Assembly: GCA_038087015.1 (NCBI GenBank)
Contig: JASBNA010000023.1
Coordinates: 533,650 to 597,649 of the forward strand
Length of the DNA stretch: 64,000 bases
Origin: Cerrena zonata
Lineage: Eukaryota; Basidiomycota; Agaricomycetes; Polyporales; Cerrenaceae
Reading direction: 5' to 3'
Shown here: positions 41,868-53,540 of the stretch, piece after piece
Position numbering within the stretch: the stretch's first letter is position 1
How the letters are laid out: each line of letters opens with the position of its first letter
Position numbers and translations under genes: made by a program
Notes under the pieces: model-generated
What the model saw: only the letters and a program-made list of their open reading frames with translations
The model's database searches: none
What the model was told of the DNA's origin: nothing

Positions 41868-42405
41868 TCTTTCCTCTTTGTATTTTCTTCTTCTTATATT
41901 ATTATGATTTTTTATTTAGTATTACTATCTCTGCATCTCTACTTCTAGTCATCTCTATAATACAACCCTCTATCATTCAATAAACATTCTCTATTGCATT
42001 TCCGTTTGTAGAAGTCGGTTAAAGAAAACCTCCGTACATTTTTTCGAAGTAATTACTACTTATTTTTTTGGACGAGCCACGACCTCGGGGAAAACGTGAA
42101 TACCTGCCCGTATATCCATCGTCTGTTGTACTACCACTACTACTACTATTACTGACACCGTACTGGCACTGTTGTAGAGGTATTAGTTGTGGTAGAGGTA
42201 TTATATGGACATATAGCCATTACATAATCCAGCCAAATTTGGATGTTTACCTTTTTTGCGCATACAAAAAAAAAAAAAGTGAATAAAAAATCTCTCAGCG
42301 GTTAAGATTTTTAAGTCCCGGCAATTCCAATTCCCTCATTGAAAATTCGCTTTAAAAAGCTTTGAGAATAGCTATTACTTCTTTCTTTAACCAAATTAAG
42401 TTAAT
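41868..42405. other. Intergenic region
   Basis: 540 bases with the SRP1 3' end, a CTCCGTACATT motif (42030-42040), an ACTACTACTACT stretch (about 42130-42155) and an A run (about 42266-42278). A frame at 42068-42286 lacks any protein-like character. Confidence 0.5.
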
Positions 42406-43075
42406 ATGAAGTTATCATCGATTATTGTTGGTTTGACTGCCTCCAGTGCTGTTGCCTCTGCTGCCTGCCGCCAAAAGAGATAACACCGGTACGGTTACTG
42501 TTACTGTGACTGGGTCTACTCAAACTCATAAAGACGGAAGATTCGACAAGACCAAGCCGGCATCTACTTCTTCGTCTTCTGGTACTCACAAGTACGGTAG
42601 ATTCGATAAGACCAAGCCAGCTTCGTCCTCTTCTTCTACTGGTACCCACAAGGACGGTAGATTCGATAAGACCAAGCCAGCTTCTACTTCTTCGTCCTCT
42701 GGTACTCACAAGTACGGTAGATTCGACAAGACCAAGCCAGCTTCTACTTCTTCATCTTCTGGTACTCACAAGTATGGTAGATTCGATAAGACCAAGCCAG
42801 CTTCCACCTCATCTGCTACTGGTACCCACAAGGATGGTAGATTTGACAAGACTAAACCTCCAGTGACTACTACCGTTTACGTTCAACCATCTAGCTCCAA
42901 CAAACGTCAATTTGTTGCCAACAAGGCTGCTAACGTCAGTGGTAACTCTTCCAGTAACTCCACCAACGGTTCTTCCGGTGCTTCTTCCACCACCGCTGAC
43001 TCGGGTGCCGTTCTTAACGGATTCAACTTGGGTGTTGCTGGTGCCATTGCCGCCGGTATGGTTTTGGTTGTTTAA
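42406..43075 (+). CDS. Small GPI-anchored repeat protein with Kex2 site (one apparent frameshift)
   Basis: About 222 residues. A signal peptide (MKLSSIIVGLTASSAVASAA) is followed, after one extra C near 42463-42468, by AAKRDNTGTV; the Lys-Arg pair is a likely Kex2 cut. Six near-identical units of about 20 residues follow, each with THK-(D/Y)-GRFDKTKPA plus a Ser/Thr stretch. Then come a Ser/Asn/Thr region and a hydrophobic tail (NLGVAGAIAAGMVLVV) fitting GPI anchoring. The basic GRFDKTKP motif alternating with Ser runs is not a repeat I recognise. Probably a cell-wall structural protein. The repeats are not separated by KR, so it is not a classical pheromone precursor. Confidence 0.7.
42530..42855 (+). 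repeat. 60-bp coding tandem repeat, about 6 copies
   Basis: Units of 60 bases encoding THK(D/Y)GRFDKTKPA plus a Ser/Thr stretch, alternating D and Y at one position. They are nearly identical at the DNA level, with mostly synonymous differences. Confidence 0.85.
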
Positions 43076-43375
43076 TAGATGAATCCTTTAGAATTATATT
43101 TAAAAAAAGAAAAAAAGAGACTATAAAAATAATACCTAAAATTTTGAAAGCTTTTTCAGTCATAATTCATTTTTTTTTTAATTTTGTTTTAATTTTTTTG
43201 TTTCCTTCGTTTATTTCGTTTCGTTCATGCTGCTAACTAGGAAGAGTCTATCTATAAATGAAGTTTATTTATAAGACTCGCCAGCGATTGCATATTGATA
43301 CTTTTTTGTCGACTCAGTTGGTTATCAATCTGAATGTCTTCATATATACATTAATCTTTAATACATATTGTTTAT
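43076..43375. other. Intergenic region between convergent genes
   Basis: 300 bases, AT-rich with long A- and T-runs; probably 3' ends of both flanking genes. Nothing else is seen. Confidence 0.5.
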
Positions 43376-44656
43376 TTAGTAAACTATTCTCTGCTTAATA
43401 TTTGCCAATTCTTGCGATAACTCATTCTTCAACTGTTCGACCTGTTCTAATTTCAACTTTAACTGGTCAACCATACTCTCGTCTTGACTGAAAGTGATCA
43501 AGTTGTCGGGTTCCGCGTTGTGATTCAGTTCAACGTAACCTCTTTTAACCATCGAAGTGATGATTTCAAATGCCACTTGGGCCCCATTGGTAGCAGTGAT
43601 CTCGGCGTTATCAAAAGCAGGGGCAACTTCAACAATATCGGCCCCAACAACGTTTAAACTCTCGAGGTTTCTTAAAACATGTATTAATTCTCTCGGTAAC
43701 CATCCCCCAGGTTCCTGGGTCCCGGTCCCACTGCCAAAACCAGGATCCAACACATCAATATCAACCGATAAGTAGGTGGGGGTGTTAGCAGGGACAATCA
43801 GTAAGATTTTTTCAATAACGTATTGGGGGCCCTTTAACCAGATATCGTCGGCTAAAATTCGAGTGAAATGTTGTTGATCATCACTTTCATAATCTCCCAA
43901 CCCGGAAAGCTTGGTTCTTATCCCGGCATGCACGTTATGTTCGGTGGTTAATCCTTCTTTGAATGCCTTCCATAGCATCGACCCATGAGTGGTTTCACTT
44001 TGGTCAGAGTGCCAGAATGACGGATACTTATCCGGAGCCCAAGTATCCAAATGAGCATCAAAATGAATTACATTGATTGGACCATACACCTTATGTAATG
44101 CCCTTAAATGCGGTAAGAGGACCGAGTGATCTCCTCCGAGAGCAACATACTTTGGTGGTAATTCAGTGGTATCATTTGAATTTTGTCTACGAACCAATAA
44201 CTCTTCAAATGCTGCATCCATTTGCTTGAATGCCAAATTATTATCCATTGGTGTAACGGGGACATCTCCACAATCAATAACTTTGGCCCACGATTGGTAC
44301 GGGTTATAATTGGCTCGTTGATTCCATCCTCTTAATGACGTTTGTCTTTGCAGCGCTGATCTAATGGCTCTTGGTCCAAATCTGGCCCCCGGTCTATAAG
44401 ATACCGCAGTATCGAAGGGTACCCCAATTAAAGCAACATCGTATTTGGCTTCACGATCAATCAAACATTCGGTGTCTTCCAAGTGGGCAAACGTATTGAT
44501 CCCTTGAAACGGCCATAAGGACCCCCACATATCTTCTAAAGTTGGTTCCTGGGTCCCATCACTCGATTGATAAATAAATTTATCCCCCGATTCATGGTGT
44601 ATTTGGTTAGCATTCACCAATCCAATCGCTAACGTGAATAATAGACTGAGCTTCAT
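43376..44656 (-). CDS. Secreted agmatinase-type ureohydrolase, copy 1
   Basis: 426 residues with a signal peptide ([16 protein letters not shown]). Arginase/agmatinase fold with all manganese ligands: GGDHS, DAHLDTW and [13 protein letters not shown]. Other blocks are [22 protein letters not shown] and [12 protein letters not shown]. The sequence is agmatinase/guanidinobutyrase-like rather than arginase. Hydrolysis of a guanidino compound to urea and an amine is expected, here in the secretory pathway or outside the cell. A C-terminal coiled-coil-like tail ([20 protein letters not shown]) is unusual. A second secreted paralogue lies at 61514. Confidence 0.85.
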   Translation of the reverse strand: MKLSLLFTLAIGLVNANQIHHESGDKFIYQSSDGTQEPTLEDMWGSLWPFQGINTFAHLEDTECLIDREAKYDVALIGVPFDTAVSYRPGARFGPRAIRSALQRQTSLRGWNQRANYNPYQSWAKVIDCGDVPVTPMDNNLAFKQMDAAFEELLVRRQNSNDTTELPPKYVALGGDHSVLLPHLRALHKVYGPINVIHFDAHLDTWAPDKYPSFWHSDQSETTHGSMLWKAFKEGLTTEHNVHAGIRTKLSGLGDYESDDQQHFTRILADDIWLKGPQYVIEKILLIVPANTPTYLSVDIDVLDPGFGSGTGTQEPGGWLPRELIHVLRNLESLNVVGADIVEVAPAFDNAEITATNGAQVAFEIITSMVKRGYVELNHNAEPDNLITFSQDESMVDQLKLKLEQVEQLKNELSQELANIKQRIVY

Positions 44657-45385
44657 CTGCTATTGTCTTGCCTACCGTTCGTCTTGCTTTCAATCGTGGA
44701 ATCCCTGCTAGTATTTATACTCATCTGTTGGTTCCGTGAAAAGCGGAATTTTTCTGTTTGCAGCATTCCGCTAAGGATGGCTCATTAACAGATAACTATT
44801 CAGGTTGTATAATAGGGTTGGATAATGGGGATTAGATATTACTCGTCATCCTAGTAGAGGGGATTAGCCTTTGTATTCCAAAAGACGGTCGGTTCATTAA
44901 AGTAAACTAATAAGGATTGTCCTTTTGAATTGGGCCAACTTTACGAATCCTCAATCCTTCACTGCTCCTTGACCACTGGGAATGCCGTGACTGTAATGAT
45001 ACTTGTTGAATATCCCCATTTACAATCCATGAAACTTACAACTCTATGATACTAGCAACTGCTTTCAATCATTAGTATTATCGTTGATGATTCTGGTTTT
45101 ATTGGAGTGCACGGAGGTTTGTGATGCAAATTTACCAGCCTAACTCTTGTTACAACTCAAACATGGCACCATTGAGTGTATAACTGAGTGCTGGTGTAGG
45201 GCAGGCTCCTGTAATATCATTCCACCGAATAGTAGAAGTATACGGTCTGAAGACAAGTAAGTAAAACTGAAGGAAATGTACGGAAGTACAAAATTGAACT
45301 TGAAATTTTAAGCCAAGCTGAATGTGAACAGTTGTTTAAGTCTACCAACTCACTCTTTTGATTATTCTTCAGCTCAATTGGTACA
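44657..45385. other. Divergent intergenic region
   Basis: 730 bases between the ureohydrolase and GH81 starts, holding promoters for both. AATGTACGGAAG (about 45275-45286) is a variant of the recurring GTACGG motif. No gene seen. Confidence 0.5.
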
Positions 45386-47708
45386 ATGGGGTTTTCAGAC
45401 TTTAGAAAAGCTCTTAAGAAGATCGATAGCTCTTTGAAAGAGCACAAACAACAAAAACAGGGACAACAACTGGATAACGGTGGTCAACAGGTGCAACAAC
45501 TGGATAACGGTGGTCAGCAAGTGCAACAAGCAGACCCACAGTTTTCATCTAACCCAACCAACCCGTCTAAGGGGGACTTGTTTTCGAGGCCAATTGCTAC
45601 TTCAGAGCCTCCAGCGATATTCAAAAGGGTAAAACATAATCAATTACCTAAAGGATGTAATTATGGTGAAAATGATGCTCCGATTCAAACTAACAACTTT
45701 TCAAATAACTTAGCTTTGGAGGATCAAACATTCCCAGTCTGGCCATTACCTTATTCTATTTGGTTGTCAAAGGATCCTGGTCAAGATGTTGGATTGGCCG
45801 TTAACCATACTGAATCAAACCAACAGGTTTTCGGGCCCGAACCCGATGCTGATCCAGCACAGTTTTATTTCAATCCTCCTAAAATCAAATCATTTGTGTT
45901 TTCGGGTGAAAACTTTCAAGAGTCAAATGTGAATCTTAATTTAGAAAACCATCAAAAATTGTCAATCGTTGCAAAACTCTCAATCACCGGAAATCAAAAC
46001 GTTACTTTCCCCATAGTCCATGGAATGGGGTTTGTTACTGCTGTTTATAAGAAAATAAAGCCAGTCATTGCATCTCAAGTTGGTGTTCAACAATTTAAAA
46101 AAATTGGCTCCGTTGGTAAAAATGTTACAAAATACAGAGCGGTTTTATTTAACCAAGTTCCGTGGTCGATTTACGTTAGTGGAGACGATGTTTCACTTGA
46201 CTTGAGAGATCCTAATCATATTGTTGGTAATTCTCAGCCAGGCGGCTCGGTTGTCATTCAATTGGCTCGTGAAGAGTCTAAACACTATGATAATTCGGCT
46301 GGTATTTATCCTATAGCAGCCCATTTACAAGGAAGTTAATGGTAAAAAGGGTCAATATAAATTTGTTTATGAAAATAAAGGTGAAAGCTCTAATGGAACT
46401 GGTCTTGTTTGGTGTTTACCTCATCATCAAGAAGTATTGACTAATGAGGTTAAAAAGCAAGATACTGGACTCGAGCTCGATTCTACAACAAAAGGTGTAA
46501 TGAAAGCTTATACAACAAATCAAATCGTAATGGAGGAACCAGAGTTGCCCCTTGACATTGGATTCGAGCCATGGTCTTCTGTTTCAGGCTTCAAAGGTAA
46601 AGCAACCTACTCGGACGAAGCAAAAAGAGACATTAAAAGGGCCGCCGAACAAGAAATCAACCAAGACGTAATTGGTATGGCAAACATTGATTCTATGTAT
46701 ACTTCAGGTAAAATTTTAGATAAATTTGCTTATATCGCATACGTTACTCATTTCATATTGAATGATGATGATTTAACTGGTAAAATCTTACCAAAAATTA
46801 AAGAAGCAATCGAAATCTTTGCTCAAAATAAACAAAAATATCCTTTGGTTTATGATACTGCGTGGAAAGGTCTTATTTCCTCTGCTGAGCCAGCAGCAGA
46901 CTTTGGGAATTCCAACTATAATGATCATCATTTCCATTACGGATACCATATTCATGCAATTGCCCTTGTGGCCAAAATTGATCAATCTTTTGATAAGGGT
47001 GAATGGCTTAAAGAAAATAACAATTTAGTTGGTGACTATGTCATTACTTTATTGAGGGATATTGCAAACCCATCAACTGATGATAAATACTTCCCACAAT
47101 CAAGAGCATTTGATTGGTTTCATGGTCATTCATTTGCCCACGGTATTTTCGCAAGTGGTGATGGTAAAGATGAAGAATCTTCTTCTGAAGATTACCACTT
47201 TGCTTATGGTACTAAGCTTCTCGGTCAAGTAATTGGAGATGGTGATATTGAGGCTAGAGCCAACTTGATGCTTGCAATCATGAGAAGATCGATGAATATG
47301 CATATGTTATTCTCTGATGATAATAAAATTCAACCAAAAAGATTCATAAAAAACAAAGTAGCTGGTATCACATTTGAAAATAAAGTTGATTTTGCTACTT
47401 ATTTTGGAAGAGGTACTATATCTGACGAATGGATTCATGGTATCCACATGTTACCAATCACCCCCATCTCTTCATATATCAGAAAACCAAGCTTTGTCAA
47501 AGAAGAATGGGATCAAAAATTGGGCAGAATTGTTGATCAAATTCCAGACGGTTGGAAAGGTATTTTAATACTTAACGCTGCTCTTTTTGATCCAAAATAC
47601 TCTTGGAATTGGTTCTCCAGGGACGATTGGGATGACAGATTGATTGATAATGGTATGTCGAGGACTTGGTCTTTAGCTTATATTGCTGGTATTGGTGGCT
47701 CTGATTAG
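45386..47708 (+). CDS. GH81 endo-1,3-beta-glucanase, Acf2/Eng2-like (one apparent frameshift)
   Basis: About 773 residues after discounting one extra C. It cleaves internal beta-1,3-glucan bonds. There is no signal peptide (MGFSDFRKALKKIDSSLKEH), which fits the intracellular Acf2/Eng2 branch rather than secreted Eng1. A ten-residue repeat (QQLDNGGQQV, twice) precedes FSRPIATSEPP. GH81 signatures: FPVWPLPYSIWLS, TWKGL-type AWKGLISSAEP, NYNDHHFHYGYHIHAIALVA, and DWFHGHSFAHGIFASGDGKD followed by EESSSEDYHFAYG with the proposed catalytic Glu residues. The break is near 46320-46325 (CCC should be CC); the correct frame then reads IYKEVNGKKGQYKF. Confidence 0.88.
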
Positions 47709-48416
47709 TTCCATTTGTGTCATTTAAATGAGACTTTATCACAATATCTGATACATATAGTTTATAAAATCCTCGAAATTGGCATTCACAATTACCATGA
47801 AACCAACTAATGTAGTCTCAAAAGTGCTCATGTCTACTGATGTTTCTGTATGTGTACTTAGCTTGTAGATTTTGTATTGGGTTACCTAAAACGAAACCAT
47901 CAAAATCATTTATAACTGACAAATTTTAGGAAGTCTGAAAGTTCATCTATGATCGAAATAAAGCAAACGTTTGGTTCGTCCAAGCCTCGCATCTTGATAG
48001 CGCATTGAGATGACAAATACAAAGTTCTAACCAAAGAACCAGACCTGTTCTATCGCCCAATCATCTATTTTATAAAACTCGACTTAAAATACCTCAAAAT
48101 ATTCGTTCTGTCTGGGGCTTATAAGCATTTTCGGTACAGCTTCTAGTGTGTTCTCGATGCCATACCGTAATTCAGCTACTCCTTTTATGTACTTCCATCG
48201 TTTTCCAGGACTAGGTTATTGAATAATCTTTGAATTGTTTGAGCTTAGGCTGCGAATTTAACCAACGTCTCGGTATATGTCGGATTTTGCGGCAAACCGT
48301 TGAAGCGCAATCGTACAAAAATAGTAAATCGTTGCTTCAGCCTATATAAAGATAACAAATCCTCCAACAGCTTGGTCTCTTCAACCAGAAGTAACATAAC
48401 CAAAAGTTATATCAAG
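47709..48416. other. Intergenic region
   Basis: 700 bases between co-oriented genes. Nothing coding is recognised; it holds the GH81 3' end and the cupin promoter. Confidence 0.5.
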
Positions 48417-48854
48417 ATGGCCAAACACCTGTTCAATAACGTGAAAGAAATTGCCGGCAAGTTTCCAGGTAGCACTGACAGTCTATTCGTGGATTGTTAT
48501 TTGACTGATCTGCCAGATTGCAGCAGTCGAGTATTCAAGTTGTACGATAATTTACCAGCACATTATCATAAAAGCTGTGATGAAATTCTCTACCTTTTGC
48601 AAGGCAAAGCTAAATTTCATATTTACGACGATGATGGTGTCACTGAAGTTGAAAGCCAGATAATGGAACCAGGGCTGATGGTGACCTTTTTTAGAAACAC
48701 TACCCATCAAGTTGAAATCATCGAAAGTCCGGTGTTTTTATCGTGTGACACACCAAGAAGACAGCCTGATGATGTTCATTTTATACATAAAGAAGAAACA
48801 GAAGGAGTCAAATTCGTAAATCATATGGATAAACTGGGAAAGTTTTGCTGTTGA
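48417..48854 (+). CDS. Cupin-domain protein
   Basis: 145 residues from the ATG at 48417 (MAKHLFNNVKEIAG). A single cupin barrel: motif 1 is LPAHYHKSCDEILYLLQGKAKF, with His-x-His and Glu as metal ligands, and motif 2 is PGLMVTFFRNTTHQVE, with the last His. It probably binds iron or another metal and could be a small dioxygenase or isomerase; the substrate is unknown. It sits just upstream of, and co-oriented with, the CapA-like gene (276 bases). Confidence 0.75.
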   Translation: MAKHLFNNVKEIAGKFPGSTDSLFVDCYLTDLPDCSSRVFKLYDNLPAHYHKSCDEILYLLQGKAKFHIYDDDGVTEVESQIMEPGLMVTFFRNTTHQVEIIESPVFLSCDTPRRQPDDVHFIHKEETEGVKFVNHMDKLGKFCC

Positions 48855-49130
48855 TTTCTGTTTACTTAAGACTTAGTATGTATTTTATACAACGTTGAAC
48901 GGCATTCACTATAACGGCCCGATACATAATACATGTTTTACAATGGTTTTCGTAAATTTAATCGTAAGACTTGATTGTTCCTATTAAGTTAACAATAATC
49001 GTAATTGATAAGGTCAACTTATAGTCTTATTGCGAAAAAAAACGATACAACTGTGGCATATACTAAAGGTATTTTAACGATTAGATCTTCTAATTGTTAT
49101 TTTTTTGATTAGAAGTAATTTGGCATCAAA

Positions 49131-50492
49131 ATGGTTAAAATTATCGCTGGTGGAGATGCCTTGTACTCTTCAACCAACTTGAAAGAACGGATTGATCCAA
49201 AAATTGTCAAACTTCTTACTGAAAGTGATGTTGCATTCTTGAATGCGGAATTCACTACACCCAAGCCAACTACTCCTTCAGCAGCAGGTCGAGGATATTT
49301 GACGAGTATCAAGCCTCATTCGCTTGATGACTTGCTATCGCTTAATTTCAAGCTCATATCATTTGCTAACAACCATACGGTAGAATTTGGGCATGAAGGT
49401 TTGGTTGATACTATCGAAGAAAGTGAAAAAAGAGGAATTCATCCTGTAGGAGTTGGAAGATCTCTTGAAGATGCTAAGAAGCCCCAATTTTTTGATTCTT
49501 CAACTGGTAGAGTTGGTATTGTTGGTGCATCTTCCACTCATTCTCATATTGCACTTGCTGCAAGTAATGGTGCACATACTCCTGCGAGAGCCGGTCTACT
49601 ACCACTAAGATGGACATTATCTTATGTATTGCCAGAAGAACAATATAAGCAGTTTGAACAAATTGACATCTTATTAGGAACAAGAAAGTCAATGTTGGAA
49701 TCGGCCCGTGTTGAGGTTCGTACTGGTGAAGTTACTGGTGATGACTTTTTCAGATTTGGTCATTTATTTGACAGTAACTTGGTTGTAACCAAAGCTAAAG
49801 AAGGTGAATCCGCTCATGTGAGGACTACTGCTAACGAAATTGACTTGCAAAGGCTTTTACGAAGTGTAAAAGATTCTTCTGAAAGGTCTAATTTACCAAT
49901 TTTTTCACTTCATACTCATGAAGGTGATAACAACAATTGGTATAACCCAATCCCACCAAAATTCATACAGAAATTTGCTCGGAAAACTATTGATTCCGGG
50001 GCAAAAGCTTTCATTGGACATGGTGCTCACATGCTTCGTGGAGTTGAAATCTATAAAGGAAAACCTATTTTTTATAATGTCGGTAGTTTCTTAATGGAAT
50101 TCGAGCCGGGTGAATCATTTATTGGTCCAGAAATGTACGAGAAATATGGTTTGGATCCAAGTACGTCGTTACCCTCTGATCTCCATAATCTTAGATCTTA
50201 TGGACCAAAAGGTGAAGCTATCGGATTTAGGAGTGGTCGAAAGTTTTCAATCAACATCCTTGTTGAGCTTGAAATTGACGAAGATGATGAGGATTCTTTT
50301 CGATTCAAAATCATTCCAATCGATTTGGGTCTTGATACTAGGCAAAATAAATTGAAAAGAGGTTTACCAGAGTGGGCCACAAATGACGTTGCAAAATACA
50401 TTACCAATTACTTAGAGGAAAATTCAGCTCCATGGGGTACTAAGTTCAATTATAATGAAGCAACGGGTTATATCAGTGTACTTACTGCTTAA
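49131..50492 (+). CDS. CapA/PgsA-like metallophosphatase family protein
   Basis: 453 residues. It belongs to the calcineurin-like superfamily branch known in bacteria for poly-gamma-glutamate capsule synthesis (CapA/PgsA), also found in fungi with unknown role. Features: an N-terminal GGDALYSS (metal Asp), LNAEF, ISFANNHTVEFGHEGLVDTI, then FSLHTHEGDNNNW and the strongly conserved DSGAKAFIGHGAHMLRG with VEIYKGKPIFYNVGSFLMEF. There is no signal peptide, unlike the bacterial anchored forms, so it should be cytosolic. The single-exon frame is intact. The substrate is unknown; a bacterial origin is possible but unproven. Confidence 0.85.
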   Translation: MVKIIAGGDALYSSTNLKERIDPKIVKLLTESDVAFLNAEFTTPKPTTPSAAGRGYLTSIKPHSLDDLLSLNFKLISFANNHTVEFGHEGLVDTIEESEKRGIHPVGVGRSLEDAKKPQFFDSSTGRVGIVGASSTHSHIALAASNGAHTPARAGLLPLRWTLSYVLPEEQYKQFEQIDILLGTRKSMLESARVEVRTGEVTGDDFFRFGHLFDSNLVVTKAKEGESAHVRTTANEIDLQRLLRSVKDSSERSNLPIFSLHTHEGDNNNWYNPIPPKFIQKFARKTIDSGAKAFIGHGAHMLRGVEIYKGKPIFYNVGSFLMEFEPGESFIGPEMYEKYGLDPSTSLPSDLHNLRSYGPKGEAIGFRSGRKFSINILVELEIDEDDEDSFRFKIIPIDLGLDTRQNKLKRGLPEWATNDVAKYITNYLEENSAPWGTKFNYNEATGYISVLTA

Positions 50493-50774
50493 ATTCCATG
50501 CTCCAGTTTTATTATTTTATTTTTTGTAGCATATAAGCGTAGTTGGATCTCAAAAGATCTGGAAAACCCGTTTAATCTCGTAAAATTAACCTTAATTATA
50601 AATTCCTTCAAAGGATGATGAGATTCTTTTTATGGTTGGTGATCCGAACGATGTTGAAACTGTGGCATCCAATTTAAACTTTATTCACAATAATCGTAAT
50701 ATGGTCGCAGGTTACTATAAAAGTACCGGGATTCTGGTAAGATGGAAGAAGTGAATGTTTCATAGTAAGGTAAG
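50493..50774. promoter_or_regulatory. Promoter region of ACS-family permease
   Basis: 280 bases between co-oriented genes. No specific site recognised. Confidence 0.4.
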
Positions 50775-52321
50775 ATGTCTTTGGAAAATAGAAAACCGAC
50801 TTCGAAAACAAATTCGATTGTGGTAGAAGAAGACCAATTGGATAGTGTACTTATTGAAGACTCCTATCAGAAGACATGGAAATCGAACATATGGACCAAT
50901 TTAGACTATTCTAAAGAGCATCGAACTATTTTGAATAAATTAGATTTTTGTGTTTTAGTTAGTGCTATGCTATCAACGTTTGCAAAATACATCGATAAAT
51001 CTAACTTATCATCAGCGTATGTATTGATATAGAGGAGAACAAAATGAATACTAATAATAAGCCAGTTATGTTTCAGGAATGAAGGAAGCCATTGGAGTAG
51101 AGGGAAATGAATTGAGCTATGCTAATACCGGGTATAGTATAGCATCTATTATTTCAGGATTTGTTGGAGGTATTTTGATGGTTACCTTGAATACAAGATG
51201 GTACATTTTAACTATCGAGAGTTTATGGACTCTAGTAACTTTTTGTTTTGTATTAATCAAGACTCCTACCCAAATGATAGTTTTAAGAACATTTATCGGG
51301 TTATTGGAAGGTAGTCATTTTGCAGTATTAATGTTTTTAGTTGGAGGCTATTATCTCAAAACAGAGGTCGCCAGGAGATGTAATTTAATCAATGCCTTCA
51401 CTGCAATTGGGCCAATGTGTGCATACGCTTTACAATCCAGGGCAAGTGCACTGCTTGATAAAGTCAATGGGTATGCTGGATGGCAGTGGTGCTTTTTACT
51501 AGATGGAATAATTAGTACTGGGGTACTTATTTTTCAATTTTTTTTCCAAGTAGATAAGTTGGAATCATTAACACCTAACTGGTTTTGGTCACAAGAGGAA
51601 ATCGATTATCTTAGATCGAGGTTGCCTGCTAAGAATGAAGATGAAAATTCCAGACAAATCAATAAAATTACATTAGTTGATTTGAAGAAATTCTTATTGA
51701 CTTGGAAGTTTATCCGATTTGGCTTTATTCTATTCTTAATAATTTTGTTCAAGAACCAGTAGCAGCTATTCCATTCTACTTTAAAGGTTGGAATGCAATC
51801 AAGCCTGGATCTTACACTACGCCACAAATCAATAATTTAACCATTCCTTTATATGCTGTTCAACTAGTTACTTCGATAGTATCTGGATGGTTGTCCGACG
51901 TCGTCTTCAAAGGAGATAGATGGCAGGTTATGGCAATTGGTATAAGTTGGTCAACGGTTGTTTATTTTTACTTGGGAACTCATAAAATATTTGAAGCCCA
52001 TAGAGCTACCATTCTCTTTTTCATGTACAACTCTGGAGTGGCACAAGGAGTAGCAGGCCAATTTTGGGCACAAGCACAAGATAGTTTTGAGTCTGATTCA
52101 AAATTGAGATCATTTGTCACCGGTGGCATCAATCCTGCTTCGGTGTCTGTGGTGCCATTGTTGGACCTTTGCTTTACCCTTCTTCCAAATTACCAGAAGT
52201 TTACACTGGGTATTTGGTCTCCGGAGGTGCAGGCATTGCGTATGTTCTGTTGAGTGTCTTATTTGGCCTTTACCTATATTTAGAAAAGAAGAAGACTATT
52301 GAAATCACCAACACGTGTTAA
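50775..52321 (+). CDS. MFS permease of the anion:cation symporter (Dal5/vitamin) family, one intron, two apparent frameshifts
   Basis: About 499 residues after splicing (intron 51017-51065) and restoring two lost bases. About 12 membrane segments. Family blocks: LDFCVLVSAMLSTFAKYIDK, NLSSA-YVSGMKEAIGVEGNE across the junction, LRTFIGLLEGSHFAVLMFLV, GWQWCFLLDGIIS, and AAIPFYFKGWN. Breaks: one G lost near 51708 (the sequence should continue WKVYPIWLYSILNNF) and one base lost near 52133 (should read GGIN-ACFGVCGAIVGPLLYP). The end is the TAA at 52319-52321. Relatives carry allantoate, biotin, pantothenate or nicotinate; the substrate cannot be told. Both errors are losses, so real decay is possible, but the conserved protein continues through both. 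Confidence 0.8.
51017..51065 (+). other. Spliceosomal intron in the ACS permease (49 nt)
   Basis: Starts GTATGT, has TACTAAT at 51049-51055 and ends in GCCAG at 51065. Joining gives SSA-YVSGMKEA, the conserved family sequence. A nearer TTTCAG at 51071-51076 would not restore the frame. Confidence 0.92.
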
Positions 52322-53540
52322 GCATTGCAGTAATTCAACCATCCAATTGCCGCAAAACGAAGAGAAGCAGAAAAATCCTTCAAAAAAAGATCATCAAAAG
52401 ATATCACCAACCTCGAATTTATCTCTGCGCCCGGACTCTCAATTAGTAAGTATATTGAAGTATAGTTTGATTTTTCTTTTGTGCGAGGAATAGGAAGCTG
52501 CAACAATGTAACGTAATAGTCTAAAGATCCAATATCTGGTTCAAAGAAGAAAAGAAGAAGAAGAGATGAAGATTCTTCGACGAATATTCATTTACGTATG
52601 CATAATATCTCATTGCTTCTTCCTTGTTTCCATTATATCTTCGCTTGTAATATAAGTCTACGAGGAATCAAATTCTTCTTCTTCTGGAACAATGCTTTCT
52701 TCCTTTTGCAACACTGTTCACAATAACATTATGTACTCATGACTCTCGTACATCTCAACAGAACGAATACAAATAGCCAATAAAACTCGAGTGATTAGCT
52801 TTGAGTGAAGATACAGGGAAATCTCGTAATGGGTCCAAGAATTCATGCATTTCGGAATTGATAGATCTCATGGTAGATAGTTCATAGATAAAATTTTGGC
52901 AGCTTTTCTTTCAGGAAGAACAATATATCTCTATACCATTGCTTGGATACCAATATATTACATGCATGAGCTTTGAAGGAAGCGGTAAATGTTAAACGAT
53001 AACCATTGTTGTATTCTTAAGAACAATAAGTTGTTGTAGAACTCTTTACACCGAGCCCATTATTCTGCTTGTTTTGAGGGATTATTTCTTTTCGGGTCCG
53101 TTAGCCTGATATCCTTTTCAGCAGCACGTTTTAAATTGCTGATACCCGGTTCAATCCTATACTACCAGGCCTACACACAAAACCACCGTGATTATGTTTA
53201 GTGACTGCCTTGACTTATACTTACGTTCGATTACTTGTTCTGGGTTATGAGGCGTCTTTCCACGATAATTTTCCTTCATCAACGTTGATAAATTGTATTT
53301 GTTGCATAATTTTCGCGGTTCAACATTACTATAAGTAAATAAACAATAACTACGAGAGCCCGAACTAGTTATTAAGGTGTTTGGCAGTCAGAATGGTAGA
53401 AACGTTCTTCACTCATCAGGCTTGTAGGACCCAGCTTGATCTTAGCCAGTGTTATGTGAGTTAATTCATATATATATATCAGTGGATATGGTTTTGTTTA
53501 AAGTTATTTTTCTGTTTTTTGCAGCTAGTGACTTAGTGAG
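52322..53540. other. 1.2-kb gene-free region
   Basis: Spacer between the permease and phospholipase B. It contains GAAGAAGAAGAAG (about 52546) and CTTCTTCTTC (about 52675) tracts and scattered AT sequence. I see no gene, tRNA or repeat array; open frames at 52299-52506 are shadows. Confidence 0.5.

Noticed and set aside
42406..43075. Alpha-factor-like pheromone precursor
   Set aside because: The six repeats are not separated by Lys-Arg sites and the protein ends in a GPI-type tail.
51071..51076. TTTCAG as the acceptor of the permease intron
   Set aside because: It breaks the frame; the acceptor at 51065 restores the family sequence YVSGMKEA.
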